DNA from: Adineta steineri
Taxonomy: Eukaryota; Rotifera; Eurotatoria; Adinetida; Adinetidae
Length of the DNA: 64,000 nt
NCBI GenBank assembly: GCA_905250115.1
Contig: CAJNOI010000008.1
Location: forward strand, 124,001 to 188,000
Direction: 5' to 3'
In this document: piece by piece, positions 25,825 to 38,051 of the stretch
Numbering within the stretch: position 1 is the stretch's first letter
Layout of the letters: each line of letters starts with the position of its first letter
Notes under the pieces: generated by a model
Told to the model about the DNA's origin: nothing
Databases searched by the model: none
The model's input: the letters and a program-made list of their open reading frames with translations, nothing else
Made by a program: the position numbers and the translations under genes

Positions 25825-26096
25825 TTTTATGTGAACTAATCATTTTCTTTTCTTTTGAATATCTTCATTTGAATTTATATATATATACGTGTATTAATTA
25901 TGAATCTATATATGAACAAAATAGTTAATACTCAGGTTTATAATAATAATAATAGTCATTTTGAATTTTTTTTAATTTCAAACTATGAAAATAATGAATA
26001 AAATGTACGAATATGTTGACAATTTTTTTAGAAGTTCTTTTTAATAGAATTCGATAATAAACTTTATGTAAGAAAAAAATAGTTTGTCTTTTTTTT

Positions 26097-26622
26097 AAGG
26101 CGGCTGACTGCACGTATGTGCAGCAGTCGACTTATTGCTTTTGATATTCTTCTTCTTCTTCTTCTTCTTCTTCTTTTTCTCGACAGATGAGTCACGATTC
26201 AATTCTGTCACTCGTTCTTAGCACCTGAGCAGCATTTTCAATCGGAAAAAAGCTTGTCATATTCGTGAGAACGTGCTGAGTGCACATCTGAAAACCGTTT
26301 TTTGAAATTCGGTTCCGTGCGGGAGATACATAATTTCAAAAAAAAATTAATTAACACATGGTGATTTCCTTATACGGCTATCTATGACTCAGTATTATAT
26401 GACCATTGATATATAAGATACTATATGCATATACATTTTAATTATCGTTTTTTTGTGACTTAAATTCATCATGATAGAGTCTACTCTATGAAAAGTAATT
26501 ATTCGATGACTTGTTTATCTGAGTTTAATTAATCGATTTTGAGAATAAAATAAAATAAAATTTTAAATGGTTCAACTTTCCGCGTTTATGAGAGTTGTTA
26601 GACTTCTGCAGTCAGCCGCCTT
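26097..26622. mobile_element. Candidate non-autonomous element with 16-bp TIRs
   Basis: AAGGCGGCTGACTGCA at 26097-26112 and its perfect reverse complement at 26607-26622 bound 526 bp with no ORF. A small hairpin (GACTGC/GCAGcaGTC) lies just inside the left end, and a TTC microsatellite (about 26148-26175) inside that. The GC-rich ends contrast with the surrounding AT-rich DNA. No clear target-site duplication could be found, so superfamily is not assigned. Confidence 0.65.
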
Positions 26623-27197
26623 TCTCCTACTTGAACTTGCTTCAAGTGGAGGTCTAGTTTTCTTATATATTCAGATTATTTTAGTGAAAAGCAAAACGAG
26701 GATCTGGTTATTAATTTTAAATAATTTTATTTAAAGTATTTTCGCATATGGATTACTATTGAACATATACTGATTGTTTTACAGAGTAGTTCATATTCAT
26801 CTGGCAAAATAATTACAAATAATGTTATAATTCATGTATTGTTCAATACATTGAGCAATGTCGGAAGGACCGAGAATTTTTTATTAATTGTAGTACATTA
26901 TGATTTATAGTAAATAATTTATTAGAAAGAATTGTGACCGAATATTAGTTCATTGCTTTATTATGCAATCTAAATCATATATATATACTATAGCGTACTG
27001 TGACAATATTTAATTCGTATCGCATGATCATATTGATTAGTTATGTCTGAGTAGTTCTCTTAAGATTTAGACAATCATATCGTGTAACAAGAGATAATAG
27101 CCACTCCAATTTGTTCTATTCGGCATGTAAGTCTTGTAAACACATTTATTATAATGCTTTTCCTTGACTTTTTAATCCAAGGGAAAGCAAAACTATC

Positions 27198-27253
27198 TTA
27201 AGGGTGTGGATGATATATTATGCTTTTACCCACATCCACACCCATACCCTTAA
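27198..27253. repeat. GGGTGTGG-family hairpin, copy 3, between TTAA sites
   Basis: TTAA is followed by GGGTGTGGATG. The right side reads CATCCACACCCATACCC then TTAA. The right arm is 6 nt longer than the left. The TTAA on both sides may be a 4-bp duplication or just part of the arms. The core GATGATATATTATGCT recurs at 27569-27584. Confidence 0.55.
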
Positions 27254-27566
27254 ATCATAAAATGGTGTCACATGTGGTAGTGAATTTGGATACTTTGGTA
27301 TCATTAGTACATCTCGAAATGTCTCATGGATTTCTAAATTTCCTTTGGACGAAGAAGTGCTTATGATACGAATGGTCCAGTTTTTCATAAATGAATATGA
27401 TGAAATGACAACAGATAATACTGGGAGACTTGTTGCTGTCTAGGCTTGTTATAGTGCTGACTCGTAGAAGTGTCTAATTACAATGGAACCTATAGTTCAA
27501 GTTTTATACATATGATTACTTTGTTTTTGCAAACTATTCGCCATAAATATTTTTAAAAGCATGGAT

Positions 27567-27598
27567 GTAGATGATATATTATGCTCTCACCTATACAT
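27567..27598. repeat. GGGTGTGG-family hairpin, decayed copy 4
   Basis: It shares GATGATATATTATGCT exactly with the copy 360 bp upstream and is similar on both sides (GTAG-/CACCTATAC versus GTGG-/TACCCACATC). The arms no longer pair well, consistent with decay. Confidence 0.5.
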
Positions 27599-27986
27599 TC
27601 TCAAGATTTCTTTCATTGACTATCCTCTACTCACTATATATTACGATCAATGTAGATATACCTCAGAGTTTATGCATGCGAAAGAAAACTGTAATTTGAA
27701 ATGTCATTCACTTTCTTAATCTACACGCCACACATGACAAGAATATACATGTATGATAGATTAATATGATTTATGAATAACGGTTACTACATTAGCGCCC
27801 TCTTCAAATTCTCAATATGATCTTCTTTTCGAATGAAGGGCTCATGTTTTTATTTTATTTGATAAAATAATAGCCTATGACTAGAATTACATGTTGGTAG
27901 ATAGACATAGACATATGTGTTTGATAAAAATAAATTTCTAGAGTACTCGGACAAATAATTAATTGATTTGTTTCGAAGAAATTCTT

Positions 27987-30900
27987 ATGGCTCAAACAAA
28001 AAAATCCGTTAGTGAATTTATTCAAGATGCATTTTGTCCCATGGTTGCTGTTTTATGCAGTTATGATGCTGAAAGTATCTGTCGAAAAAATAATTTAACA
28101 TTTGCAGAATTAATTCAACCATTCTGTCGTCTTCCAACTGAAGGTTTTAGTTTTTGAGCAAAACTTCTTTCTTAAAAATTCTTTTTATTCAATTTTTTAG
28201 TTAGTTATCGTGATCCATCAAATAATTTAATAACATTAAAAAATCTACGTCTTGAGATAAAAGATTTCAATTCTTTACCTCCACAAAATACTTTAGCTAA
28301 GAAATTATTAAATGATTCAGTATCAAGTGCATTAAATAATGGAATAGTTAATAATGAACATGAAATAAGTACTGAACAATATGAATTACGTATAAGAAGT
28401 AAAATCAAAATGAATTGTTAAACAAAAATATTGATCTCTGTTGTTATAAATTTAGATACAACACCTTGGTTTGACGCTTGGCGAGATTGTTTTTTACGTA
28501 TAAGTTATAATGGCGATCATGAATATCTTAAAAATTATCTTGCCTGTAAATTAAAATAATAACTAAAAGAATTTATTTTATTTTATTCTTATAAAATTAA
28601 AAGGTATTATGGTTGTTTCAACATCTCATCTTGATCCAATGGATGCATTTGCTAAACTTGTTCAACAACAAAATCTTCAACAACAACAATCACCAGCTAA
28701 ATTACCTAAATGGTTTATGACAAATATATATAAATATTTTGTTTTACTACATGATGTTACTGAAGGAGAAGAATCAAAGTATGTTTAGAAGAAAGTTTAT
28801 TTTATATGAGAATATAAAATAGATAATCTTGAGTTTGTATATATATAAATATTTCTTGCAGTATTTCAATACGAAAGTAAGATATGCTTGGTTCTGTTTT
28901 TATTTCGGGGGATTTCGGGAAAACAAAATTTTGATTTTATTATCAATAGGTTTAAGTTTGGAATTAAATATTTTTCGAAAGACTTGCGAAAAGAATATGA
29001 TGTATTGGTTACAAATTCAAAGGAGATATTTGAATCTTTAATTTTATTTCGATGATTTTGAATATGATTTCTTTTCGATTTTATTTTGTTTCAAACAGTT
29101 GGAAAATTTCAAAAATATTTTATTTATTTCAATAATTTTAGAGCTGTATCAGTATTCGGTGATCTTAAACAACAATATGGAGCTGGGAATTGTCATCTAT
29201 TACAAATAAATTCTAAACGTGCTGGTCAAACAAGTGGAGATACAGATGCAGCAACTAATATGCCTGATCCATGGCGTCTCTATGTTAAACAATCATCGTC
29301 TACTACTCAACAACAACAAGAATCACAATCAATATCGAGAAAAGAAAGTTCAATGAGTGATTCTTTATCAAATTTAACAGAACTTATTGATCAAGAACTC
29401 AATATTACTAGTAGGATTTCTTTTTTTCTCAACGTTATTATTGAATTACAGATATATAGAGTACTTAAATTATCGGAAAGAAAGACATGGTGACTCCGTT
29501 GAATATCATGTTGTTCGTCGAAAGTTTTTTTGTCGAAAATAACTATTTTTCTTATTCTCTCACGAGCGAGACAAAAGTTCACGTATCTCTAATAATTTTT
29601 GTATGTTTGGGAACAAAGCTGAATAGTCGAATAGTCGTTCAAAGCATGCAATGAATAATACTCATTCACATTCAATCGTCATTGAGGATCGGCGTGGGTG
29701 TGACGAGTGATTGTGGGTGTGAGTTATTCGAAAATACACATCTGCCCACTCACACCCTAAAAACAGATAATATTACATTATGATTACTTTTCCTGTATAC
29801 TGTGTCGACGAAAATTTTTATTTGTTTTCATTGCAGATTACTTCATATTTACTGGATAATCCATAGGTAGATTTTATCTTTAAGAATCGAAGACGAATAT
29901 ACATATCTTTGAAAATTATTGATTATTCTTTTATACAATTAACAAAATCGTATATAAATTTTTTAATACTTCTGATAAATATATATTCTCATATACTTCG
30001 ACTAAATCTTAGGTCTATATTTTGATTTAGACTTGTAGTATTAACTGAAATTCGAATTAAAATTAATCGTTTTTATATTTCATACTTTAAATCTCTATAT
30101 TTCTTTTCTTTTCTAGCATCAATCTCTCATCCATTAAGTTCATTTGATACATCAAGTAGTGATTTAACTTCTATAGGAACAACCGATGAAGGATATGATG
30201 GTTCATCAATAACAAGTGCATCTACAATTATTCATGGTGCTTGTTTAACATTAAGTGATCATGATAGAATTCATGTATTTATGTAAGTTAGTTTTTTTTA
30301 TATTTATTTAATTTGTTTATTGAGTTATTTAGGAATGAATTTGTTACAAAAGGTCTTCTTCTATGGGTCGAAACAAATTTAAAAACATTTAACGAACAAG
30401 TAAAAAACCGATTATTTAATTTCAAAATTATAATAATCAGTTTTTTTTAGATAACATCACGTCGAGGTTTAACAAAATTTTTTTCCATGCCGAAAAAATT
30501 ATTTGGTAGTAGTACTACAACTGCTAAAAATGTTCCATCAACCTCTTCAACAAAGTAAAACAAAAAATTTTGTTTATTTTTAATCTCCCATTTTTTATAT
30601 TCAAAGTTTAACAAATGATTCAATGGAAATTCGTCGTGCTGGTGATTTGGCATTTCTTTTTCAAAACTATGAATTTGCTTACAATAATTACTATGCAGCT
30701 AAACGAGATTTATCACGTGATCAAGCACCCACATTTTATGCTGGTGTTTTAGTAAATATTTTTCTTAGAAAAAAAACCCCAATAATTATATACTTTTTAA
30801 TCTAAGGAAATGTGTTGTCTATCAAATTTTATGCAAGAATCATCCGCAAGTAAAACTTATCCCGCACAATATATGGATGAAGCTATTGATATTTATTCAC

Positions 30901-32747
30901 TTGCATGCAGGTAAATAAAAAAAATATAACATTTCAAATGATTAATATGATATTATTTAGATTACCTATATTTGCTACACGCTGTGTACTTATGTCAACA
31001 GAAATATTGAAATCCAAAGAAGCATATGATCAAGCTGTACAACAATTTCTTAAACTTTCACAAGAAGTCGAATATTTATATTGTATTATTTTGAAATGTA
31101 TATATTGAATTGAATTTTAGGATTCGGATTTACGCGGTGCACTTTTTCTTGAACAAGCTTCACATTGTTTTCTTAATTATCGACCACCATACATACGAAA
31201 ATATGCATTTTATATGGTTATTGCTGGACATCGTTATTTAAAAGCCGGACAGGTTAAAATAGAAAATTTATTTTAGTAAAAAAAAAGAAAAATTCATATT
31301 TTAGCGTTTACATGCTCTTCGTTGTTATACTGATGTTCTCAGTATTTATGAAAAACCAAATTGGTCATTAGCTTTAGTAAGAATTTCTTTTTACTTATAA
31401 AGAATTGAGATATCATATGATTTTTTTTAATATTAGGATCATATTAATTTCACACTGGGTAAACAAAGTGCTTCATTAAATCATTCCAACGATGCAATAA
31501 GAAGTTTTAATGCTCTCTTTGCACCAAATAATCGTATACAAAATGCTCAACAACAAATTAATTTTTTTAAGGAATATTTAACTGTATTCAATGTAAGATT
31601 TTTTCTCTTCTTCTCTTCAACTTAATTTTTGATATTATTCAGCAATTAACAAATTCGCAAACTAATCTACCTGAATTACCAGTACCAGTTATAGATAATT
31701 CAACTATTAAAATACTTCTCGCCGGTCAACAACAACCACAAATAGGTTTGTTTGATTTTCTTTCCTATGATTAAATAATAATATATATTTTCTTTCAGGT
31801 ACTCAAGTATCGAATTGTAATGATTTCGATTTTGATGAAACACGAAAAGTATGGTCAGATCTTGAACGTACAATAACTGCACATGATCGTCGAGCTAGCG
31901 GTACACGTACACAAATAAATCTTTTTACAAGTCGTACGCATAATCAACAACATCCAATAGCTGTTGCGAATGGTTTGTAAAAATAAAAAATATAAGTGAA
32001 AGAGATTATCATTTGTAATTTAAGAAACTATACGTGTGGAATTCTATGTACGAAATATACTTCAAGTTCCTTTATTATTAAGTGAAGTACAAATATTATG
32101 GAAACATTCATCAAATAGTTGGAAAAGAAAATCAAGTGTATCAGCAGAGAATGTAGAAGATTCAAAAGAATTTACTAATGATACATTAACGAAACAAGTA
32201 AGAATTAGTTTTGATTTATTTATAATGTCTACTATCAATTTTCTAGAGTGATGAACCTGTTGAATGTGATACTCTTACTGACTGTGTTGTCTTTCCAAAT
32301 GATACTTTAAAAGTAAATAAAAATTATTATCTAAAATAAATTCGAATTTATCTTTTAATTATTAAAGATCGAATTATCATTACGACCACGTCGTCCTGGT
32401 TATCTTACAATTTTAGGTATATGTTATCGATTAAATATTCTAGTACAAAATATAAGTGATCAAACAACATGGCCATATGGAATTAAAGGCAAAACATTAT
32501 TTCATGTTAAAGGTACTCGACTTAATTCAAATCATAAAGAACGTCTTAATGTTATGTATGGTGTTGATAAACGATTAGAATTACAAGTTATACCTGAAGC
32601 ACCATTACTTCAAGTAAGATTTTCATTTCTTTTGTTATTTTATAAAGATTTTCTTCTTCAGATTGAATATTCTCCAATGCCTACTGCAATGTTTTGTGGG
32701 GAAATTCAATCTTGTTTAATTCATTTAATTAATAAAAGTTCAACACA
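27987..32747 (+). CDS. TRAPPC8: TRAPP complex subunit 8 (partial, cut by assembly gap)
   Basis: About 20 small exons are readable (27987-28143, 28201-28398, 28456-28545, 28604-28778, 29142-29410, 30117-30282, 30333-30399, 30451-30554, 30607-30751, 30807-30910, 30961-31066, 31121-31252, 31305-31376, 31437-31592, 31643-31745, 31799-31972, 32025-32197, 32247-32312, 32368-32613, 32662 to gap). They give about 930 aa of the roughly 1400 expected. Recognisable family blocks include TTPWFDAWRDCFLRIS, AVSVFGDLKQQYGAGNCHLLQIN, the NxxxR-RAGDLAFLFQNYEFAY region, and AFYMVIAGHRYLKAGQ. TRAPPC8 is a TRAPPIII-specific subunit for ER-Golgi traffic and autophagy (TRS85 in yeast). Most introns are 45-60 nt, but two are long: 28779-29141 and 29411-30116, the second holding a GGGTGTGG hairpin. 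The C-terminal third is missing at the N run. Confidence 0.9.
29693..29759. repeat. GGGTGTGG-family hairpin, copy 5 (in TRAPPC8 intron 5)
   Basis: GCGTGGGTGTGACGAG and TTGTGGGTGTGAG on the left face CCCACTCACACCCTA on the right. It sits in a 706-nt intron, about ten times the gene's usual intron size. Confidence 0.55.
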
Positions 32748-32847
32748 NNNNNNNNNNNNNNNNNNNNNNNNNNNNNNNNNNNNNNNNNNNNNNNNNNNNN
32801 NNNNNNNNNNNNNNNNNNNNNNNNNNNNNNNNNNNNNNNNNNNNNNN
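32748..32847. other. Assembly gap of 100 N
   Basis: Exactly 100 N, the conventional placeholder for a gap of unknown length. The TRAPPC8 coding frame enters it and does not resume on the other side, so at least about 1 kb is probably missing, or the two sides are not adjacent. Confidence 0.95.
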
Positions 32848-33051
32848 TTTTTATTCGCTATTGAAATGGTTATTATCAACAAATACCCATGCATATTTTT
32901 CTTATTATATTATATCTCGGATTGAACATAAGTAATTGATCATCATAGATAAATATTTTCAATCATTATCTTCGATTAAAATCAGAGTTGCGCCTAACAA
33001 ATTTATATATTTTATTATTTTAGATTTATATATTTTTTTAATCGCCATTCA

Positions 33052-33414
33052 ATGGCAACCACAACAGCAGTTGAAGATTGTAGTAGTTTAACAGTTACGA
33101 CAACTGAAACTGATCAATCTGTTCAACCTCATTCACCTACACTTGTACTTGAATTACATCGTCCAACTGAAACAGGTCCACGTGTTCGTTGGTCAGAAGA
33201 AACAATTGATAATGAATTTATGAATAAAAAAAAATCGAAATGTTGTTGTATATTCACTAAACCACATGATCCTCAATCAAATGAAGATAAAACCACTGAA
33301 GTTGATGAATATAACAACTGTGAACATTGTCGTTATCATACAGAATCAGATTATGCTGCTAAACCCGAAGAACGTCAACCTAAAGTGAAGATAATTGTTG
33401 GAAAACTTCAATAA
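33052..33414 (+). CDS. PPP1R11: Protein phosphatase 1 inhibitor subunit 11 (PPP1R11/Ypi1 family)
   Basis: 120 aa, single exon. The core VRWSEETIDNEFM followed by basic residues and SKCCCIFTKP matches the family hallmark (VxW-x-TVDNE-M, then KCCCIY-KP). This motif region binds PP1. Downstream Cys/His residues (NCEHCRYH) correspond to the region assigned to E3-ligase zinc binding in the mammalian protein. The N-terminus is Thr/Ser-rich with a TVTTTET repeat, as in vertebrates. It acts in nucleus and cytosol as a PP1 inhibitor. An AG acceptor-like site at 33022-33023 lies just upstream. The eS17 gene follows after 160 nt on the same strand. Confidence 0.88.
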   Translation: MATTTAVEDCSSLTVTTTETDQSVQPHSPTLVLELHRPTETGPRVRWSEETIDNEFMNKKKSKCCCIFTKPHDPQSNEDKTTEVDEYNNCEHCRYHTESDYAAKPEERQPKVKIIVGKLQ

Positions 33415-33574
33415 TTTTGAAATTGATTTTGAAATTGATTTGTAAATTATGTTATCAATTAAACTATCTCTATCTTGATCAATTTTTTTTTATTACGAAA
33501 AAAATTTTTCATAATCATCTCGTCTTTCTTTTTAGATCATCTGATTGTTTTTATCTACCATCATTTGAAATAAA

Positions 33575-34036
33575 ATGGGTCGCGTTCGTACCAAAACAAT
33601 TAAAAAGGCATCACGCCAAATTATTGAAAAGTATTACACAAAATTGACCCTTGATTTCCACACAAATAAACGTGTTGTTGAAGAAATCGCTATTATACCA
33701 ACAAAACGTCTTCGTAATCAAATAGCTGGTTTTATTACACATTTAATGAAACGTATTCAAGCTGGACCTGTACGTGGTATCTCAATTAAACTTCAAGAAG
33801 AAGAACGTGAAAGACGTGATAACTATGTACCTGAAGTTTCAGCACTTGAACCACAAACAATGATTTCAATTGATCAAGATACCAAGGATATGTTAAACGC
33901 ATTTGATTTTAAAGCATTACCTAATATTGCTGTTCAAGAATCAAATGATCAACAAAATCAACAAGGTCATGGTAATCAACGTCAAGGTGGTGATCGACAA
34001 CAAAGTGGTTATGCTCGACGAGCTGGTTTTCAATAA
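33575..34036 (+). CDS. RPS17: 40S ribosomal protein eS17
   Basis: 153 aa, single exon, starting [14 protein letters not shown] as in all eS17 proteins. The conserved core ([64 protein letters not shown]) is complete. The C-terminal 25 residues or so are a Gln/Asn/Gly-rich extension ending in basic residues, making it longer than the usual 135 aa. It is a structural protein of the small ribosomal subunit. A pyrimidine-rich AG site (33534-33535) lies 40 nt upstream of the ATG, fitting a spliced-leader acceptor or 5' UTR intron. Confidence 0.95.
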   Translation: MGRVRTKTIKKASRQIIEKYYTKLTLDFHTNKRVVEEIAIIPTKRLRNQIAGFITHLMKRIQAGPVRGISIKLQEEERERRDNYVPEVSALEPQTMISIDQDTKDMLNAFDFKALPNIAVQESNDQQNQQGHGNQRQGGDRQQSGYARRAGFQ

Positions 34037-34299
34037 GAATTGATGGCCAAGCAAAAGAAAAAATATATCTATTCAATCCTATTGAATTAACAAAATAAGA
34101 ACAATATATAACCATTGTTTTTATATTTTTGTTTTGTATTATCATCTAAACAATAAATGGGATTGAGATTTAAAAAATAAATAGAACAACAGAAATAAAA
34201 AAAAAACAGTTAATTTTTATTGATTATTTTAACAGAAAACGAAAAAAAAACGGTATTTTCATTTAGATTATTTAATAGTTTTTTTTTAATGAATGATTT

Positions 34300-37200
34300 A
34301 TGGCTAATTATCGAAAATTAAAAGTACATGAAGTTGGAACAGATACTTATGTTGAATATGAAGCAGATGTGAGTGTTTGTTTTCACATAGATTATAATAA
34401 TTTAATTCTATTTCTAGTATCAACATGTACCATGTGCATGTGCTTTTCATCCTAGTAAGTTAATCATTAAAGAATCTTTTAGTTTTGTCGAACATTTTAC
34501 TTGAATATAACAAATTGACCATCGATGAGTGTAGATATCATCCTCATTCTTTTCTATGTCGCTTTCGAGAAAAGTTCATCGAGTTCAAAAATATTTGACC
34601 CGAACATATTGTAAACTGTGCTCATAATGATCGATTGCGTTTGAAAATTTGTACTTGTATGTAATCGAATATAACTACAACCAAATAGATTTTATCTCTA
34701 TTTGTTGTGTTTTAACAAAAGTTAGATTTAATTCTGAATAGACAGAGTAAATAAAGTTCGATATTTTATTAAGAAGAACTTTTTTATCAGTTAGTTTTGT
34801 ACCACTCTTTTAAATTTTGTTTCAACGAAACGTATTTCGCCTGTAGCATTACATATTTAGTCCATTGTTAAAGAGTTAGTTTTAAATTATCTTACATATT
34901 TCAAAGTGTTTTTCGTAAATTAGTTTTCTATATAAAAAGGTAAAGTTATATTTTGCTTTGAAATAAAGTCAGATAAATTCTTATTAGGGGTAGGACAGTT
35001 CGTAGTTTCAAGTTCGGATGAACTGGTCAAAAGAACTACCAGTTCAGCTCTTCTGAAAAGAACTGAAATGTTAGAACAGCTCAGTTCAAAGAACTGAACT
35101 GTCTGAAAACTAGTTTTTCGGAAATAAAAACAGATTTGAAACCGACCAGTTCCTCTGAAAGAACTGTTGATACAGTTCAGTTCTTTTCAAAGAACTGCTG
35201 ACACAGTTCAGTTTCTTTCAAAAGAACTACTAAACAGTTTCCAAGAACGGACCTAACATGGAACTGTCCTACCCCTAATTCTAATAGTATAACTTGAAAT
35301 GATTGATCATTGAATGTATTTCGTTCATGATGTCAGATGTAGGAACAATCACTAAAATCTATCTATTTCCGATTAGTATTATTCAATTAGGACAGATGTA
35401 CTAGTTCGAACAGAAATAATATATATGCTACACCAACCTCTGTTCTATAGGATGTTATTTAGTTCTTAAATGTTGAAAAAAATCTTTATAGTTTTCACAA
35501 CTAATTCTAAACAATCTGCTCTTTTGCATGAGAATCATTATCGTAGCTCGTTTTAAGATGAAATGGAAAACTGCATCCATAAAAAAACGGTAATTTCGTA
35601 CTTCAGTTTTAATGATTATATGACACTTATTATACCCATAGTGAAATGAAGTATGAAAGATGATACTAAAAGATAATTATAATATTAGAGAATCATATGA
35701 CTATAAAGATAATAATGTTCGTACTTAAGAAGACTTTTAATATCGTGATGTTGATAGTACTTGTAGTATTTATATTCTTCAGTTAGTGATGAAAGACAGA
35801 GTTTATGTGACAATTTATTATTTATGACAACTATTTATTCTTTTGAAAAATGATTTCCGGCATTAAGAAAAAGAAAAGTATATAATATTTTTATTCTTTA
35901 GTATCTCGAAAAATAATTATCATTACAAAATATTTTTCTTTAGATCACGATATATGTGCAATCAGTTATGATAATGGTAAAATTCGTCTCTATTCAACCT
36001 ATAACGATATTCTCAAACTAGTCAAAGGTATGTATAATTAAACATTCATTATACCATGTCCTTGTAATTCAAAACATTCAAATGTTCTTTTTCTTATTGA
36101 AAAGAAAAACTAATTGAAAAAATTTTGACACATTTTAACATATAATGTTTGATTAGAATTTACATGTCATTCACAATGTATATTTGCTATTGCTTGGATA
36201 AGTGATCGATTATTATGTGCTACATCAGGTGATCAAGTAACAGTGATTTATGATATTGAAACAGGTAATGAAATTGATATATTACGTGGCCATACAATGA
36301 GTGTACGAAGTGTTAGTAAATTACATTGTAGTACACGTAAGTTTACAAAAATTTTATAGATCTAAAATAAATATAAATATAAAATTTAGATGTATTAGCA
36401 ACAGGTGGCCGAGATTCAATTATTAATATTTATGATCGACGTTATTCGAAAAAACGTAAATGATTTATAAGCGTTGTTCTTTTTTTTATCTTTATACTTT
36501 TTTGTAGAAGGAGCTTTATATCCAATTAGTTCAATTGCTTGTGCACATATCAGTACAACGCCATTACAAAAATCAGCACAAGTAAGAGATAAAACTGATT
36601 CTTCGGATAAAAACGATTTCTTTTTTTTGTAGAAAGAAACACGTAGTGTAACGGCTGTAGAATTTCAAGATGAACATAATTTATATTCATGTGCTTGTGC
36701 TGATAGGTAACAGATTTATATATTAGACATATTTTATTTGATTATATTTTGATTAGTGCACTGAAAGTGTGGGATCTTCGTTATACATATTCACGTTTAA
36801 ATACAAATCATATGCCTAAACCAAAACGAATGTTTTATGTACCGATAAATGATGTTAAATCAATAAATCGTCTTGCTGGTTTTTCCGATATGAAAATGGA
36901 TTCGAATCGAATGACTCTTTTTGCTAATTGTACAAATAGTAAAATCTATCAATTTGATCTTCATGAAAATGCTTATTCATCTTCATCGAATATTCAATCT
37001 TACACAAGTCATCGTGTTGGATCTTTTAATATTAAATTAGCTATTAGTCCACATGATCAACTTCTATTAACAGGATCAAGTGATTTTAATTCATATATTT
37101 ATCGAGTAAGTTTTTTTTTATAAAGGTCCTCTATTATTGAAACATTCTTATCTGTTTAGATTAATCAACCAACTATGGAACCATTGAAAATTGAACATAA

Positions 37201-37894
37201 TTTCGAAGAAGTAACTGCCGTTGCTTATCATCCAACAAATCCATTTTCGGTATGATTTTTTTCTCGTATATTTTAATTATAAAACGTTCTGTTTTCTTTC
37301 TAGTTTATCACATGTTCAGATGATTTTCAAGTTCGTCTTTGGTCATTATCATTCGATAATGAAATTTCTACATCATCTTGTTCATTATCAAATATTCCTT
37401 CTATAAATAATCAATCCCATAATATAATTACACTTCTTCATCAACGTCAATATGGTTTAACAAATCGTAAAACAATTCTTTCATCTCTTTTTCATACAAT
37501 TTCTCCACCATTACGTTCTTTATCAAGTGTACATAGACGAAAATCTTCTTTAACAAATTTAACTACTTATAATCAAACAAAATTAGGTAGTCGAAAACGA
37601 ACTGTATCAGAAAATGATGAAAATCGTCGTGATAATACTGATGAACAAACATCGAAACGTTTATGTCGTTCATCTGAATGGATATTTGGTGATTCACAAT
37701 TAACACTTTTTAAATCTATATCAACGATTGATAATCGAACATCAATTATTGATGAACAACAAAATACATTTTTATTATCAAAATCAGATGAATATTTATC
37801 AAATAATAGTAACAATAATAATAATAATCGACGTTATTCATCTGATAAACAACAAACAATTGATACATTATCAACCCTTGTTCTTTCTCAGTGA
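34300..37894 (+). CDS. DTL: DTL/CDT2, WD40 substrate receptor of CRL4
   Basis: Ten exons (34300-34368, 34418-34454, 35944-36027, 36157-36336, 36390-36455, 36508-36581, about 36633-36706, 36757-37105, 37160-37249, 37304-37894) give about 537 aa. WD40 repeats are visible as GDQVTVIYD, GGRDSIINIYDRR, CACADSALKVWDLR, SGSSDF-SYIYR in variant form, and CSDDFQVRLWSL. The segment TLFANCTNSKIYQFDLHE and GHxxSVRSV-type spacing match DTL. It recruits PCNA-bound proteins such as CDT1 to CUL4-DDB1 for ubiquitination in S phase and after damage. The tail after the propeller (from about residue 370) is Ser/Asn-rich and shorter than in vertebrates. Intron 2 (34455-35943, 1489 nt) is far larger than the others and holds a hAT-like MITE. 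Confidence 0.85.
34985..35277. mobile_element. hAT-like MITE, 293 bp, in DTL intron 2
   Basis: Perfect 17-bp terminal inverted repeats: TAGGGGTAGGACAGTTC at 34985-35001 and its reverse complement at 35261-35277. Flanking 8-mers are ATTCTTAT (34977-34984) and ATTCTAAT (35278-35285), 7 of 8 identical, which fits an 8-bp target duplication. The termini fit the YARNG start of hAT elements. The interior has no ORF and is built from many AGTTC/GAACT words in both orientations, so it can fold extensively. Non-autonomous and probably spread by a transposase encoded elsewhere. Confidence 0.82.
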
Positions 37895-38051
37895 ATACAT
37901 ATATTATTTCAGTCAAATAAATGTATATATATATACTACATTCTTATTCAATGTAAATAAGTCAGATTTTCCTTCATATATATATATACATATTTTTTTT
38001 CTTGTTTGAACATAAATAATTAAATTCGAACATATATATTTCTAGATCTAA

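Larger units (their letters stand above)
25825..27986. other. Intergenic region containing a TIR element and two hairpins
   Basis: No coding gene. It holds a 526-bp element with perfect 16-bp terminal inverted repeats (26097-26622), a GGGTGTGG-family hairpin flanked by TTAA (27198-27253) and a decayed second copy 360 bp away (27567-27598). The remainder is AT-rich filler. Confidence 0.6.

Noticed and set aside
32554-32925. ORF running through the N gap
   Set aside because: The N block is translated as unknown residues; the left half is TRAPPC8 exon plus intron, the right half is non-coding.
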